Below are positions 33,418 through 44,000 of a DNA stretch of 64,000 bases, in pieces. How positions within the stretch are numbered: the stretch's first letter is position 1; each line of letters starts with the position of its first letter. Location of the stretch: NCBI GenBank assembly GCA_965226155.1, contig OZ245331.1, positions 1,240,001 through 1,304,000 on the forward strand. The letters run 5' to 3'. The stretch comes from G965226155 sp965226155 (GTDB lineage: Bacteria; Pseudomonadota; Gammaproteobacteria; Eutrophobiales; Eutrophobiaceae). The position numbers and the translations under genes were made by a program. The notes under the pieces were generated by a model. That model saw only the letters and a program-made list of their open reading frames with translations, had not been told where the DNA came from and ran no database searches.

Positions 33418-35304
33418 ATGAAGCATTTTACGTTATTTTTGCTACTAATCTGCGTTAATCACGGTGTGATTGCTGACGTCAATACGCTGTTACAACTGGC
33501 TGATTATATGGGTGTGGACTATGCCGAAGCTGTAGACAACGGCAATGTGATCAATACCTTCGAGTATTCAGAGATGGAAGAATTTTCTAGGCGTATCCAT
33601 TCAGAGATCGAGCAACTGGAAATAAAAGCTGTTACTGCTGAATTAGTGGAATTGTCTGATGAGTTGATTACAGATGTTTCAAATCTAGTTGAATCAGCTG
33701 TGATTGTATTAACGACTCAGAAGATCAGGCGTCTGGTTATGGCAAGTTACAATGTAGTAATGACACCGAGACAAAAACCCGACTTGCAAACTGCGGTGCT
33801 TCTATATGAAAAACAGTGTGCATCTTGCCACGGTGAATCTGGATTTGGTGACGGTATCGCAGCACAAGGTTTGGATCCAGCGCCGACTGATTTTCATGAT
33901 GTAGATAGAGCGAAGCAACGAAGTGTATTCGGCTTATATAATACAATTACCTTAGGAGTCGATGGCACTACCATGATAGGTAGGCCTGATCTTCATGATT
34001 TGGATCGCTGGTCACTAGCTTTCTACGTCGGTGGGATAATTAACGACATATCAGATATAGAAAAAGTTTCTATTGATTTGCAAAAAAATCCTTTGTCACT
34101 GCACGATGCTGTGACTATGACACCCGCAGAACTAGATAGTGTTAGGGCAGGAGGCGCAGCGATTGCGTTTTGGGTGAGAAAAAATCCAGATATTTTATTC
34201 GATTCGGTTGCTGGGCCGTTGGATATTGCCGAACAGAATTTAATGAAAAGCTTGCAGTTCTATATTGATGGTGATATCGCAGAAGCGCAAGAGTTTGCGG
34301 TGACTGCATATCTTGAAGGTTTTGAGTTGATCGAAGCGGCATTAAGTAATCTTGATAGAGAACTGCTACAAGAGACTGAGCAAAGCATGATGGCGTTCCG
34401 TAACGCCATTTCACAGGATGTGACAATTGAGAAACTAGATTTGAACTACCAGCAGGCACTGTCATTATTAGGCAAGACCAGAATTGTTTTGTCCGAACGG
34501 TCTCTGTCGCCCTCTATGGCCTTTTCAGGATCGTCAATCATCCTACTGCGGGAGGGATTGGAAGTGATACTGGTGTTGGCTGCGATGATAGCTTTTGTGA
34601 TTAAGTCGAATCGTACCGATGCCTTGAAGTATATCCATGCAGGTTGGATAGTCGCATTAATAGCAGGCATTGCCACTTGGGCGTTTTCGTCGTTTCTGGT
34701 TACTATTAGTGGAGCGACTCGCGAAATCACTGAAGGCGCAACAGCATTATTAGCTGCAGTAATTCTATTATATGTTGGGTTTTGGATGCATCGAAACGCC
34801 AATGCCAGGCGCTGGAATCAGTATTTGCAAGGAAAGATGAAGTCTGCACTGGATACTCGTACTCTATGGACGCTGGCATTAATCTCATTTCTTGCCGTGT
34901 ATCGTGAAGTGTTCGAGACTATCTTGTTTTATCAGGCGCTCTGGGCACAGGTATCGGTGGAAGCACACAATGCTGTTTTTTATGGTGCGCTTGTAGCGGC
35001 ATTGATATTGGTTTTTGCAACTTGGCTCATGACCCGTTTCGGAATGCGATTACCGTTAAAGCAATTTTTCACTATCAGTGCAGTATTGATGATTGTGCTT
35101 GCGTTTATTTTTACAGGCAAGGGGATTACTGCATTACAGGAGGCTGGAAAATTACCGTCCAGTCCGATTGATATTCCCACAATAGAGTTATTAGGGATAT
35201 ATCCTAATATGCAGGCCCTCCTCAGCCAGTTATTGGTGATTATTGTTGCGGCTGGTGTTTTGATACGTGATAATTTAACAAACGATAGTCAAAATAAATT
35301 ATAA
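33418..35304 (+). CDS. FTR1-family iron permease with N-terminal cytochrome c domain
   Basis: A 628-residue iron transporter. The ATG at 33418 opens a signal peptide (MKHFTLFLLLICVNHGVIAD) preceded by an AGAAGG ribosome binding site; an earlier in-frame start at 33382 would bury it. A cytochrome c domain follows with heme motif CASCH (Cys134, Cys137, His138) and an axial Met candidate in GTTMIGRPD. The C-terminal permease (from about residue 370) has both iron-binding R-E-x-x-E motifs: REGLE (378-382) and REVFE (496-500). The fusion suggests heme-assisted redox of iron during uptake. It converges on the phosphopantetheinyl transferase gene with only 16 bases between stops. Confidence 0.9.
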   Translation: MKHFTLFLLLICVNHGVIADVNTLLQLADYMGVDYAEAVDNGNVINTFEYSEMEEFSRRIHSEIEQLEIKAVTAELVELSDELITDVSNLVESAVIVLTTQKIRRLVMASYNVVMTPRQKPDLQTAVLLYEKQCASCHGESGFGDGIAAQGLDPAPTDFHDVDRAKQRSVFGLYNTITLGVDGTTMIGRPDLHDLDRWSLAFYVGGIINDISDIEKVSIDLQKNPLSLHDAVTMTPAELDSVRAGGAAIAFWVRKNPDILFDSVAGPLDIAEQNLMKSLQFYIDGDIAEAQEFAVTAYLEGFELIEAALSNLDRELLQETEQSMMAFRNAISQDVTIEKLDLNYQQALSLLGKTRIVLSERSLSPSMAFSGSSIILLREGLEVILVLAAMIAFVIKSNRTDALKYIHAGWIVALIAGIATWAFSSFLVTISGATREITEGATALLAAVILLYVGFWMHRNANARRWNQYLQGKMKSALDTRTLWTLALISFLAVYREVFETILFYQALWAQVSVEAHNAVFYGALVAALILVFATWLMTRFGMRLPLKQFFTISAVLMIVLAFIFTGKGITALQEAGKLPSSPIDIPTIELLGIYPNMQALLSQLLVIIVAAGVLIRDNLTNDSQNKL

Positions 35305-35320
35305 GAAACAACATTCTGGT

Positions 35321-36082
35321 TTAATTCACAATCGACTCTCTAAATTTTGCTGGCATAGTCAGGTCAGAAGGATCCCGATAACGGATTCGAAACGGCTTGC
35401 CTTTCGATGCCAGTGATGCGACAAAGCCCACATCAGTATCAAGGTCTCTCATGATCCATTGTGATTTTTCATTCGGGTCCCAATGGGTGTGTAGAATTTC
35501 TGGGGGATCATCCGGGTGAATAGACACATCAAATTTATTAAGCCCGTATGCGATACCTTTTCCTGTTGCTTTGACGACTGCTTCCTTGCGGGTCCAGCAG
35601 GTATAGAAAACCCGCGATCTAATGTCATCATGACATTGATTAAAGCAATCGTATTCTAATGATGAAAAATATCGCTTTGCGAGCTTGTTATGATCTATGT
35701 CATCACGTTGTTTCTCAATATCGATCCCGACGACTCGATCCAGAGTAACTGCAATCACGGCAATATCATGAGAATGGCTTACATTAAAGTTTATTTGCTT
35801 ACCGGCGCTGCATTCCTGCACATAAGGCTTGCCTAGCTTTTCATAGTGAAATTGTAAACTGCTCGGGTCCATTGCCAAGGTTAAACCCAGTATTTGCCGG
35901 AGCAGGCCGCGACTGATTACAAACTGTCGGTACTTGTCTTCGATTTTGAATTTTAAAGCACGTTGCTGTTCTTTTTTATCTAGAAGGTTGAAGTATTCAG
36001 AGATAATATTGTCAGCAAGGTCAAGCCGCGTCTGCCAGACATCGACATATTCTTCAGTTAATTCTGACAGCTTATCCATCAT
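35321..36082 (-). CDS. Sfp-type 4'-phosphopantetheinyl transferase
   Basis: A 253-residue transferase that converts apo acyl carrier protein to its holo form. The Sfp-type motifs are present: FNVSHSHDIAVIAV, the metal-binding GIDIEKQ, and WTRKEAVVKATGKGI. It is the last gene of the pfa-ole run, and its ATG overlaps the oleD TGA (ATGA). That places it to activate the three ACP domains of the megasynthase upstream, the role PfaE plays in marine PUFA producers. Confidence 0.93.
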   Translation of the reverse strand: MMDKLSELTEEYVDVWQTRLDLADNIISEYFNLLDKKEQQRALKFKIEDKYRQFVISRGLLRQILGLTLAMDPSSLQFHYEKLGKPYVQECSAGKQINFNVSHSHDIAVIAVTLDRVVGIDIEKQRDDIDHNKLAKRYFSSLEYDCFNQCHDDIRSRVFYTCWTRKEAVVKATGKGIAYGLNKFDVSIHPDDPPEILHTHWDPNEKSQWIMRDLDTDVGFVASLASKGKPFRIRYRDPSDLTMPAKFRESIVN

Positions 36083-37074
36083 GCATGATCAGGCGTCAGT
36101 GAACGATGCAACCTTTCCATGCCCTCATCGATACTTATGCGTGGTTCATATCTGAGGTCTTGTCTCGCTGCACTGATATCATACCAATGAGCACAGCTTA
36201 GTTGTTTTGCAACAAAGCGAGTCATCATAGGTTCACTATTAAAATTTAATATCCTATAGATCCATTCAGATAGCTGGCCTATGAGATAAAGTATGGAAGC
36301 AGGCGCTGTTTTGCTAATTGCAGAAATACCTGCCGCTTTCAGAATACGGTTAATCAAATCTGACATCGGGATGGGCTCGCCATTAGTAATGAAATATACT
36401 TTTCCCGCACAGCTGGATCCAATATCGATATGGTCAGCGGCGAGTAGATGGGCATCGACGGCATTGTCAATGTAGGTGGTATCAACTCTGTTCAGTATTC
36501 CCTTAACTAGTCTTAGTTTGCCTGTCTTGGCACGATCGATAATTCTTGCGATCAAATGTGGATCGCCTGGCCCCCAGATTAAATGCGGACGAAGCGCAAC
36601 AGTGGCGAGACTTTTGCTATTTGCAACCAGTACCATTTTTTCCGCTTCTGACTTGGTACGCTGATAATGGTTAAAATAATGTTCGGGGTAGGGCATCGAT
36701 TCGTTGACGTTTTCTTCATCACTGCCATCGAAGACAACACTAGGGGAACTGGTATAAACTAATTTTCTGATCCCATTATTCAAACAGGCCTCAATGACCT
36801 GTTTGGTTCCAGTGACATTAGTATGGTAGTAATGATTATACGGTCCCCAGATACCAGTTAATCCAGCAACATGTATAATCATTTCACAATCTTTACTGGC
36901 ATTTGCGACGATGCCTGCTTCAGCAATGTCGCCTTGGTGCATGTCTACACCAAGTTGGTTTAGATGAGGATATCTGCCACGTTGTAGGCAACTGACCTGA
37001 TTACCTCGTTCAACCAGCGCCGTGACTATGGCACTACCAAGGTATCCGCCACCACCTGTAACTAAAACTTTCAT
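36079..37074 (-). CDS. oleD: 2-alkyl-3-oxoalkanoate reductase OleD
   Basis: OleD reduces the 2-alkyl-3-keto acid made by OleA to a 2-alkyl-3-hydroxy acid using NADPH. The 331-residue extended SDR has KVLVTGGGGYLGSAIVTAL at the N-terminus, the catalytic Y-x3-K in NHYQRTKSEAEKMV, YTSSPSVVFDG, and RPHLIWGPGDPHLI. The ATG at 37074 overlaps the oleC TGA (ATGA); a start at 37095 is less likely. Similar SDRs act in sterol metabolism, so the assignment rests on the OleABC neighbours. Confidence 0.9.
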   Translation of the reverse strand: MKVLVTGGGGYLGSAIVTALVERGNQVSCLQRGRYPHLNQLGVDMHQGDIAEAGIVANASKDCEMIIHVAGLTGIWGPYNHYYHTNVTGTKQVIEACLNNGIRKLVYTSSPSVVFDGSDEENVNESMPYPEHYFNHYQRTKSEAEKMVLVANSKSLATVALRPHLIWGPGDPHLIARIIDRAKTGKLRLVKGILNRVDTTYIDNAVDAHLLAADHIDIGSSCAGKVYFITNGEPIPMSDLINRILKAAGISAISKTAPASILYLIGQLSEWIYRILNFNSEPMMTRFVAKQLSCAHWYDISAARQDLRYEPRISIDEGMERLHRSLTPDHA

Positions 37075-38711
37075 GAAGTTAACTTGGAAGCCCACATGGA
37101 CAGCTTGATCCGGTCGATCTTTGCATTGTGACGGATGTCGACTGGAAAGGCTGGGTGGAAAAACACGTCCTTGATTAATCGAGTATGCTTATACTGATTG
37201 CCGGTCTCTAGCAATTCATTTTTAATTTGGTTTTTATCTGCATTTGTAATACTAGGTTCGAGTTCAACACAAATCGCTGGAAGTACCGTACCGTCTCGAT
37301 TCAAGACTATGAGTGCACTCCTGTAGACCATGGTATGTGTATTGAATATACCTTCACAACAGATACTGTATAGAGTTGTATCATCCGTTATAACTCGATG
37401 GCTAACGCGCCCACAGAACCACAAACGGTTGTTACTATCAATATAACCGGTGTCACCCATGCGGTGAAATATTTTGCCATCAGCACTATGCATCTTTGCC
37501 ATACGGGTTGAGGACTCGCGGTTATAATAGGATTCTGTTACCTGAGGCCCTTGAACGACAATTTCCCCGATCTCATTTAATCCTAATGCCAGGCTATCAT
37601 CCCAGCTTGTGATTGCCTCGTCTGTAATGGTCATAATCTCTACTCGAAGTCCAGCTACTGGCAGGCCAACACATATGCCCTTTCCTTCAGTAGTCATTTC
37701 CCGGGTTTCTTCTAGTATCTCATCACTACCAATTGAGCTGACAGGTAGCGATTCTGTGGCACCATAAGGTGTATGAATTTGCGCATTTTCGTTTAGTAAT
37801 CCATTGAAACATTCAATGATATCCGCAGAAACAGGTGCGCCTGCAGATAGTACCCGCTTGAGTGAAAATATTTTTTTGTCTCTACTCGTCGCCCATCTAC
37901 CAACACGATTCAATAGGGCAGGTGAGCCAAACATGGTGGTTGGATTATATGTTTCTATCGCATTAATTATTTTTTCCGGGTTCACTTTTCCTGGTTTAGT
38001 AAAATCCATGTCTGGGATAATAGAAGTCATGCCCATCGCCGGGCCGTATAATGCAAACAGAGGAAATGTGGCTAAGTCTATCTCGCCCGGCGTGATGGTA
38101 TACATTTTTTTCAATGATTCTAGTTGGGCATTGAAGTTTCCATGAGTATAAACCGCCCCTTTTGGTATTCCAGTGCTACCGCTAGTAAATAATATTGCCG
38201 CCGTATCTTCAGTTTTTGTATCGATCGAAACAACCCTATCTGAACGTTCACCCAATGATCGGACTTTCTTTAGACTATTTATTCCAGGATACAAACTAGT
38301 CCCAGTAGTTATGTTGATATGCACAGTGTGCTTTGCCCATCCCAAAACTATTCTGGCGAGATGCGCCGCTGGTATCCCAATAAATACCTCTGGTTGTGCT
38401 TCTGCTAAGCATTGCTTTAAATTCTTAATGCCCATACCGGGATCTACCGCAACCAGTATGGCACCGGTTTTAAACAGAGCGAAAACCAGAGTGAAAAAAT
38501 CAAATCCAGGTTTAACCATCAATGCGGTACGGGTGCCTTTTTTTATTCCGAGCTGAGTAAAACCACGGGTAATGCGATCACATGCTTCATCTAACTCCTG
38601 ATAGCTATAGTGCTGAAATTTACCAATACTCTTTTGAATAATCATTGCCGGTTTGTCCGGATATTGGTTTGCCATTAATGGCAAATATGATGCAATATTT
38701 GCTGAATTCAT
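37071..38711 (-). CDS. oleC: Beta-lactone synthetase OleC
   Basis: OleC, an AMP-forming ligase-like enzyme, turns 2-alkyl-3-hydroxy acids into beta-lactones. The 546-residue protein has the P-loop AILFTSGSTGIPKGAVYTHG, motif TPYGATESLP (A5), DTGYIDSNNRLWFCGR and a C-terminal domain ending HNAKIDRIKLSMWA, which carries the catalytic Lys. It follows oleB by six bases and overlaps oleD. Sequence alone would suggest a fatty acyl-CoA/AMP ligase; context identifies it as OleC. Confidence 0.92.
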   Translation of the reverse strand: MNSANIASYLPLMANQYPDKPAMIIQKSIGKFQHYSYQELDEACDRITRGFTQLGIKKGTRTALMVKPGFDFFTLVFALFKTGAILVAVDPGMGIKNLKQCLAEAQPEVFIGIPAAHLARIVLGWAKHTVHINITTGTSLYPGINSLKKVRSLGERSDRVVSIDTKTEDTAAILFTSGSTGIPKGAVYTHGNFNAQLESLKKMYTITPGEIDLATFPLFALYGPAMGMTSIIPDMDFTKPGKVNPEKIINAIETYNPTTMFGSPALLNRVGRWATSRDKKIFSLKRVLSAGAPVSADIIECFNGLLNENAQIHTPYGATESLPVSSIGSDEILEETREMTTEGKGICVGLPVAGLRVEIMTITDEAITSWDDSLALGLNEIGEIVVQGPQVTESYYNRESSTRMAKMHSADGKIFHRMGDTGYIDSNNRLWFCGRVSHRVITDDTTLYSICCEGIFNTHTMVYRSALIVLNRDGTVLPAICVELEPSITNADKNQIKNELLETGNQYKHTRLIKDVFFHPAFPVDIRHNAKIDRIKLSMWASKLTS

Positions 38712-38717
38712 TATTTA

Positions 38718-39608
38718 TTAAGCTATTGAATTCAAAGAGAGGAATTTTACTATCAATGGGATAATTTCGTCTGATACATCTTCCAGGACATAATGACCGG
38801 CATCATGAAATCGGTGGACTTCTGCATGGGGAAACCTACTGATCCATTCATCAAGAAATACTTGATTAAATACAAAATCCTTCATACCCCAGCAGATCAG
38901 CATCGGCAACTCCGTCAAATTTTTCAACTTCATTCCGACTTCGTTGACGATACCGTAAGCTTTATCCTCGGGTCTGAGTGGAATGTCTTCCACGAATCTT
39001 CGCACTGCCAATCGAGTATCCCAACTGTTATAAGGAGAAAGATAAGCGTTTGCAACTTGATCAGGCATGGGTGCTCGGCTGACACAATGTTTGACCGCAC
39101 CACGGCAGAAGGCATTGAGACCTTGGTTAAGTAATCTGTTTAGATAAGGAATCCTGCTCAACCGTAACGATAAAGGTATGGTTGTTCCATTAGGCAAAGG
39201 AAACGCTGCTGTATTTAACACTACCAGGCGTTTGATCCGTTCTGGATATCGTATTGCATATGCCATTCCAATCATGCCACCCCAGTCATGCACTATCAGG
39301 GTAATATCCTTTTTAATATCGAGATTGTCCAACAGCGATATCAGGTCTGACACACGCCTTTCAAGGGTGAAATCATATTGATGTTCAGTAGGCTTTTCTG
39401 ACAGCCCCATACCGATATGGTCGGGGACGATACAGCGGTAGCGATTATTCAGCGCTGTCACTAGAGCGCGGTAGTAATAGCACCAACTAGGGTTGCCGTG
39501 GAGCATGATAGCTACTTCTGCATCCCGATCTCCTTCGTCAAGGTAATGCATTTGCATTCCTCCCACGGTGGAGAAGTTTGGAGAAAAAGGAAAGCCAGGG
39601 TATTTCAT
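38718..39608 (-). CDS. oleB: Beta-lactone decarboxylase OleB
   Basis: OleB, an alpha/beta hydrolase related to haloalkane dehalogenases, decarboxylates the beta-lactone to a cis-alkene. The 296-residue protein shows MLHGNPSWCYYYRALV, the nucleophile Asp in LIVHDWGGMIGMAYA, and the catalytic His in HDAGHYVLED. It is separated from oleA by 231 bases, the largest gap in the run, with no gene, clear promoter or terminator in it. Confidence 0.9.
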   Translation of the reverse strand: MKYPGFPFSPNFSTVGGMQMHYLDEGDRDAEVAIMLHGNPSWCYYYRALVTALNNRYRCIVPDHIGMGLSEKPTEHQYDFTLERRVSDLISLLDNLDIKKDITLIVHDWGGMIGMAYAIRYPERIKRLVVLNTAAFPLPNGTTIPLSLRLSRIPYLNRLLNQGLNAFCRGAVKHCVSRAPMPDQVANAYLSPYNSWDTRLAVRRFVEDIPLRPEDKAYGIVNEVGMKLKNLTELPMLICWGMKDFVFNQVFLDEWISRFPHAEVHRFHDAGHYVLEDVSDEIIPLIVKFLSLNSIA

Positions 39609-39839
39609 TTTTTACAATTGGGAAAAGTAATATTATTTTTAATAATTTGATCCTGTGATATATTTTATATTACTACAATCAAGTTCACGTGAAGCTTAAG
39701 AATAAATGAGTACCATAACAGAGGATATATCTCTCCGTTAATCCAAGGGTCTTACAAATTAAGTGATTTTGAGAAGTCTTACGAAGGTAAACGATAAAAA
39801 TAAATGAGGAAATAGCGAGGTGCTAGAATCAAGATTGTC

Positions 39840-41039
39840 TTACCACTCCCATCCCAGCATCAAGCAATTCAGGCCGCTACCGATTCCAAGGAACCCTACC
39901 TTGTCGCCGCGCGAGAAGAAGTTTCGTTGCTCAGCTATAGCTGCAGTCATCGGCAGTGAAACTGTACCAATATTACCAAGGTATTTAAAAGTGCTGAAAT
40001 CCTTTTCCGGAGTGATGCCCAGTTCCTTCAATATAGTATCGCGATGTCCTTCACCTACCTGGTGACAGATAACCTTGTCTACGTGTTCTCGCGCCCAATT
40101 CATTCTATGCAGAAATGCTCCCCAAGTTTTGACACCGAGTTTCGCGCCATGCTTAAGTACTGATACTGAATCAGTAGACATGAATTCCGATAGAGCTTCC
40201 GGTAATTTTTTTGAAGGCATCAGCTTAGCTAGTGCAGGTGGAAGCTTATCGCTAGTCATGATCTCTTTCATCATCGTAGGTAAAGTCTCTGGTTCCATAA
40301 TCTCGTCAACCGCTGCCATGAGCTTATTGGGGGATAACATAAGTTTACCGAACTCTGCCGGAGTTATGGTTACACCCCAGCGGCACAGCTTATGATGTTC
40401 TGGTGCAGCCATGCTTGCATCACCTATCAGTCTGTGTGAAACGTCATTGTCGAATGTACCATCAGTGAGTAAAACTGCTGCTGCTCCAGAACCGCCAGTC
40501 AAAGTAGCAAGGGAAGAGGCATAGATATCCATGGTCTTTTCTTTTAGCATGCGGTCTATCATGATATCGATAATTTCCCTAGAGGATTCACAGGAAACGA
40601 CCATACCCGCACGAATCTGCTTCAATTCAATTCGATTGGCAATGTCGATTATGCCGTTCAACACACCTAAGCAGGCGTTAGATATGTCATAAATATAGGC
40701 GTCAGGGCTAATCCCCAGTTTGGCGGCCACAGCACATGCAGTGGCTGGTTCATAATTTTCTCGGCAGACACCCGCATAGATAAGGACGGCAATATCCTTC
40801 GCCTGTACGTTTGATTGGCTCAACGCTTTTACAGCTGCGGTATTTGCCCCGTCTGATAATGAATGTCCCTCGTCCCACCAGCGTCGCTCGCTAATCCCGG
40901 TTAAGGCTTCTAGTTGTCCTGCCGAGATGTGTAGCTTGTCGTACAAAGGCATCAAGCGTTGCTCGAGATCATCTGAAGTCACCACCGTAGATGGTAGCTC
41001 ATAGCCAATAGACTCCATATGTACGCGTCGATAATTCAT
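39840..41039 (-). CDS. oleA: Acyl-condensing thiolase-like enzyme OleA, with a repeat insert
   Basis: OleA joins two activated acyl chains head to head, giving a 2-alkyl-3-keto acid. This FabH-like protein has the active Cys123 in ISNACLGVLNG, His in VICHQVGEGHRD and Asn in KYLGNIGTVSLP. At 399 residues it is about 50 longer than usual: residues about 228-281 contain an insert of 13-residue near-repeats (AAVDEIMEPETLP, TMMKEIMTSDKLP, PALAKLMPSKKLP, EALSEFMSTDSVS). Its ATG overlaps the stop of the upstream megasynthase (ATGA), coupling hydrocarbon and PUFA genes. Confidence 0.9.
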   Translation of the reverse strand: MNYRRVHMESIGYELPSTVVTSDDLEQRLMPLYDKLHISAGQLEALTGISERRWWDEGHSLSDGANTAAVKALSQSNVQAKDIAVLIYAGVCRENYEPATACAVAAKLGISPDAYIYDISNACLGVLNGIIDIANRIELKQIRAGMVVSCESSREIIDIMIDRMLKEKTMDIYASSLATLTGGSGAAAVLLTDGTFDNDVSHRLIGDASMAAPEHHKLCRWGVTITPAEFGKLMLSPNKLMAAVDEIMEPETLPTMMKEIMTSDKLPPALAKLMPSKKLPEALSEFMSTDSVSVLKHGAKLGVKTWGAFLHRMNWAREHVDKVICHQVGEGHRDTILKELGITPEKDFSTFKYLGNIGTVSLPMTAAIAEQRNFFSRGDKVGFLGIGSGLNCLMLGWEW

Positions 41040-44000
41040 CGTTCCCCAATTCTAAGGGTAAAATCTCTCATCTGATAGATGATTCTGCCATCTATTATCA
41101 AAAAACCATCGGCTTTCAGTAATTTTTGCGCATCATCGCTTTCGGTAATCGCTGCCTGCACCGTTACTTTATGAGCACCTGGGATAATCTGGCCACGATA
41201 TATCCAAGTATGCGGCTGGTTCTGTGCCATGGACTCAAATTCCCATTCTGTGCTGCTATCCTCTGCTCCCCAACGTTTCAAGGCAAATATTTTCAGTAAC
41301 TGGATAAAAGATTCTAGGCCGAGAGATCCAGGCCACACAGGATCCTGGTAAAAGTGAGCCTCAAAAAACCAAGCACTAGGGTTCACATTTGCAGTCCCTT
41401 GAATAAAGCCTAGGCCCTCGGATCCGCCATTATCGCTAACCATTTCGACTTGGTCGATCATTTGCAATTTTTTTTGAGGGAAAGGTGAATGATCAGGGTA
41501 GAGGAAACTGCTAGCTTGTAATTGCTCCGCGTCAGCAGGCATATACAAAGCAGCCTCTCTTATGCCTACTTGGTTTGCCAAAGCTTGCTTCGAAAAGAAG
41601 CCAAAATTGGTGTCACCTGAATAGATAAGGTCATCATTATTCCGAACTGTAAAATCAAAATTCTGGATTATCATGCCTGCGGATTCTACGACACTAGTGA
41701 TTTTGACCGTAGTTATAAGAATCCCTGTATCTTCGGTAACCTGTTTATGCTGAATTGCGTTGCCTCCCAGATTGCGGAATGATAAATCTTTGTCGGATTT
41801 CAGGGCAGAACCGAGATATGCAGCCAGCCAGCCGCAGGGTTGTAGTGCGATTTCGAGCAGTACTGAGAACGGCATAGATCGTTGCCGGTTTGCAGCAAAG
41901 TACCAGGCATCGGCTGGTACATCATATTCGGCTTCGATTATTCCGCCCGCTTTTAATTCCCATGGAGCACAATCTTGTATAGAGACGATTCGATCAAGAA
42001 ATTTATAAGGTGGACCGGGTAGGCGAGCAATGACTCTATGCTCATCAAAAATCCTATAACGATCACCGAAGGCTTCTGATGGTTTCCCAGTTGCAAAGGC
42101 CAGTATGCTGTCACTATCAAATATGGCTGGTCGTCCCGTATCAGTCGTAGTAGGTGTATCTTTATGCTTCCAAAGTTTTTCCAGGTTGTTACGAGTTAAA
42201 CCGTTAAGTTGTAGTGACATGTTGCTCATTTGCACAATAGCGCGATCATCGGCATACATAAGTGCATCAGCAATAGCGTAAGGTGTCCCATCATTCTTAT
42301 AACCCAATTCCTTTACGCTAATTTCGTATTGCACCTTATTGGTAGTTTCAATGACCTGTCCACGGCATTTTAATTTACTAGTCACATTGGGAACTGGCTC
42401 ATATATGACCTTTCCTTTTTCGCCAACCCAACCTAGGCGCATCAAAAAGATCCGCAAGGTATGCAAACAACATTCATACATCAATGTTCCCGGCATGACT
42501 TGATCATCTATGAAATGACAGGTCAAAAACCAATCTTGTTCATGAATATCGGCCTCTCCAGTGATCATCCCTAGGCCAAATCGCCCACCAACCGGGTCAA
42601 TTTTGAGAACACGATTTACCAGAGTCAAACGTTCTCCTGGTAGGCAATCCAAGTTTTGTAGTGGCAGGTTGCTAAACGTGCTACCAAAACAAGCGATTAG
42701 ATTACCGCTACGCAGAGCAGATAATTGTGTTTCGCTATAGGATTCACATTTCATTGGGACAAAATCTATCCAGTCATCTCGACGCTTTCCAGAAACAGAT
42801 TGGGTATCCATTCCAGTTAGGACGATCCCTTTACCGGCATCCAGTTCTGACTGAGTAAAAAATCCAGCGCATCCATTTTTCATAGTCAAAAGAGGGACGC
42901 TATTTACGGTTCCTTCAAAGTTAAAACGGAACAGCCAAGTTTGTCCTTGTCTGAAAAAGTGATCAATGTGGATATCGTAGCGAATAGTCTGACCGGTGCC
43001 TGGCATCGGGTTGTGAAAAGTGATTTCTGCATCGAGTAAACGGTAAACGGCTAATCCCTTTGTCTCTAGGTCGATACCCAGATACCCAGATAAAAAAAGA
43101 TCCGCTTGTCCGGCTTCTACCGCAATACATGTCGGGATCCGCCCTGCATCAAGATACCATGCACCATCATGGATATCGTGTTCAGTGATGACACGGCCCG
43201 AACCCATAGACAAGGCATCGCCTTCGATAGACACAATACGATCAACCAACATCAGTGGTTCGTCAGGTAGCCGTACGCGGGTTGGATATTCATCAATAGG
43301 AGTGAATGCTGGGCCGAGAACTCGCGAGATTTTCCCTACCGCAAATTCCAAGCAAGATTTTCGATCTAAGGCAATTATTGGTGATACGTGTTCTATTAAT
43401 TCTGCTGTTGATGAATTGGACACTAGTTGACTGCCAGGAATGGACTGCAACAATGATAATTGTAGAGACAACGCCTCACCGAGAGACTGAGTAATTCCAT
43501 TGGCTACGCGTAGATAGGTTTCATGTGTCAGAGATTTGATGGTCTCAATTCTTGCCAGCTGTTCTATCGGTAGATTGCCAGTCAATTTTCTTGCCGCAAC
43601 TGCAGGGTGGGTTATGACTTCGGCTAGTTCCGGTTTTATCATTGATGTTTCAATTTCAACGCGTGGTGGCGTTGAATCTATTTCAGGAAGTGGTGGGATT
43701 TTCACAGGACCGTGCCCAGTTTGTACAGAAATCATCGAAGGTACTATTACAGGATAAGTGGATTCTGATGTTTCTTTATACAGTGGAGATGTATCGACAT
43801 CAATCCGATGTGTCGTCAATAGTGCCAGTGTTCGCAATATGGAAGAGGGTCCGTTTTGTCCTTTAGCGCATACGCTAGTAGCAACGTGAGGTTTGTCCCC
43901 AAGAATAGTGTCAATCATTCGAGTACAGGACATACCAGGTCCCATTTCTATAAAGAGTCTTATCCCTTCATCATAAGCAGTGTCAATAACTTTAGTGTAA

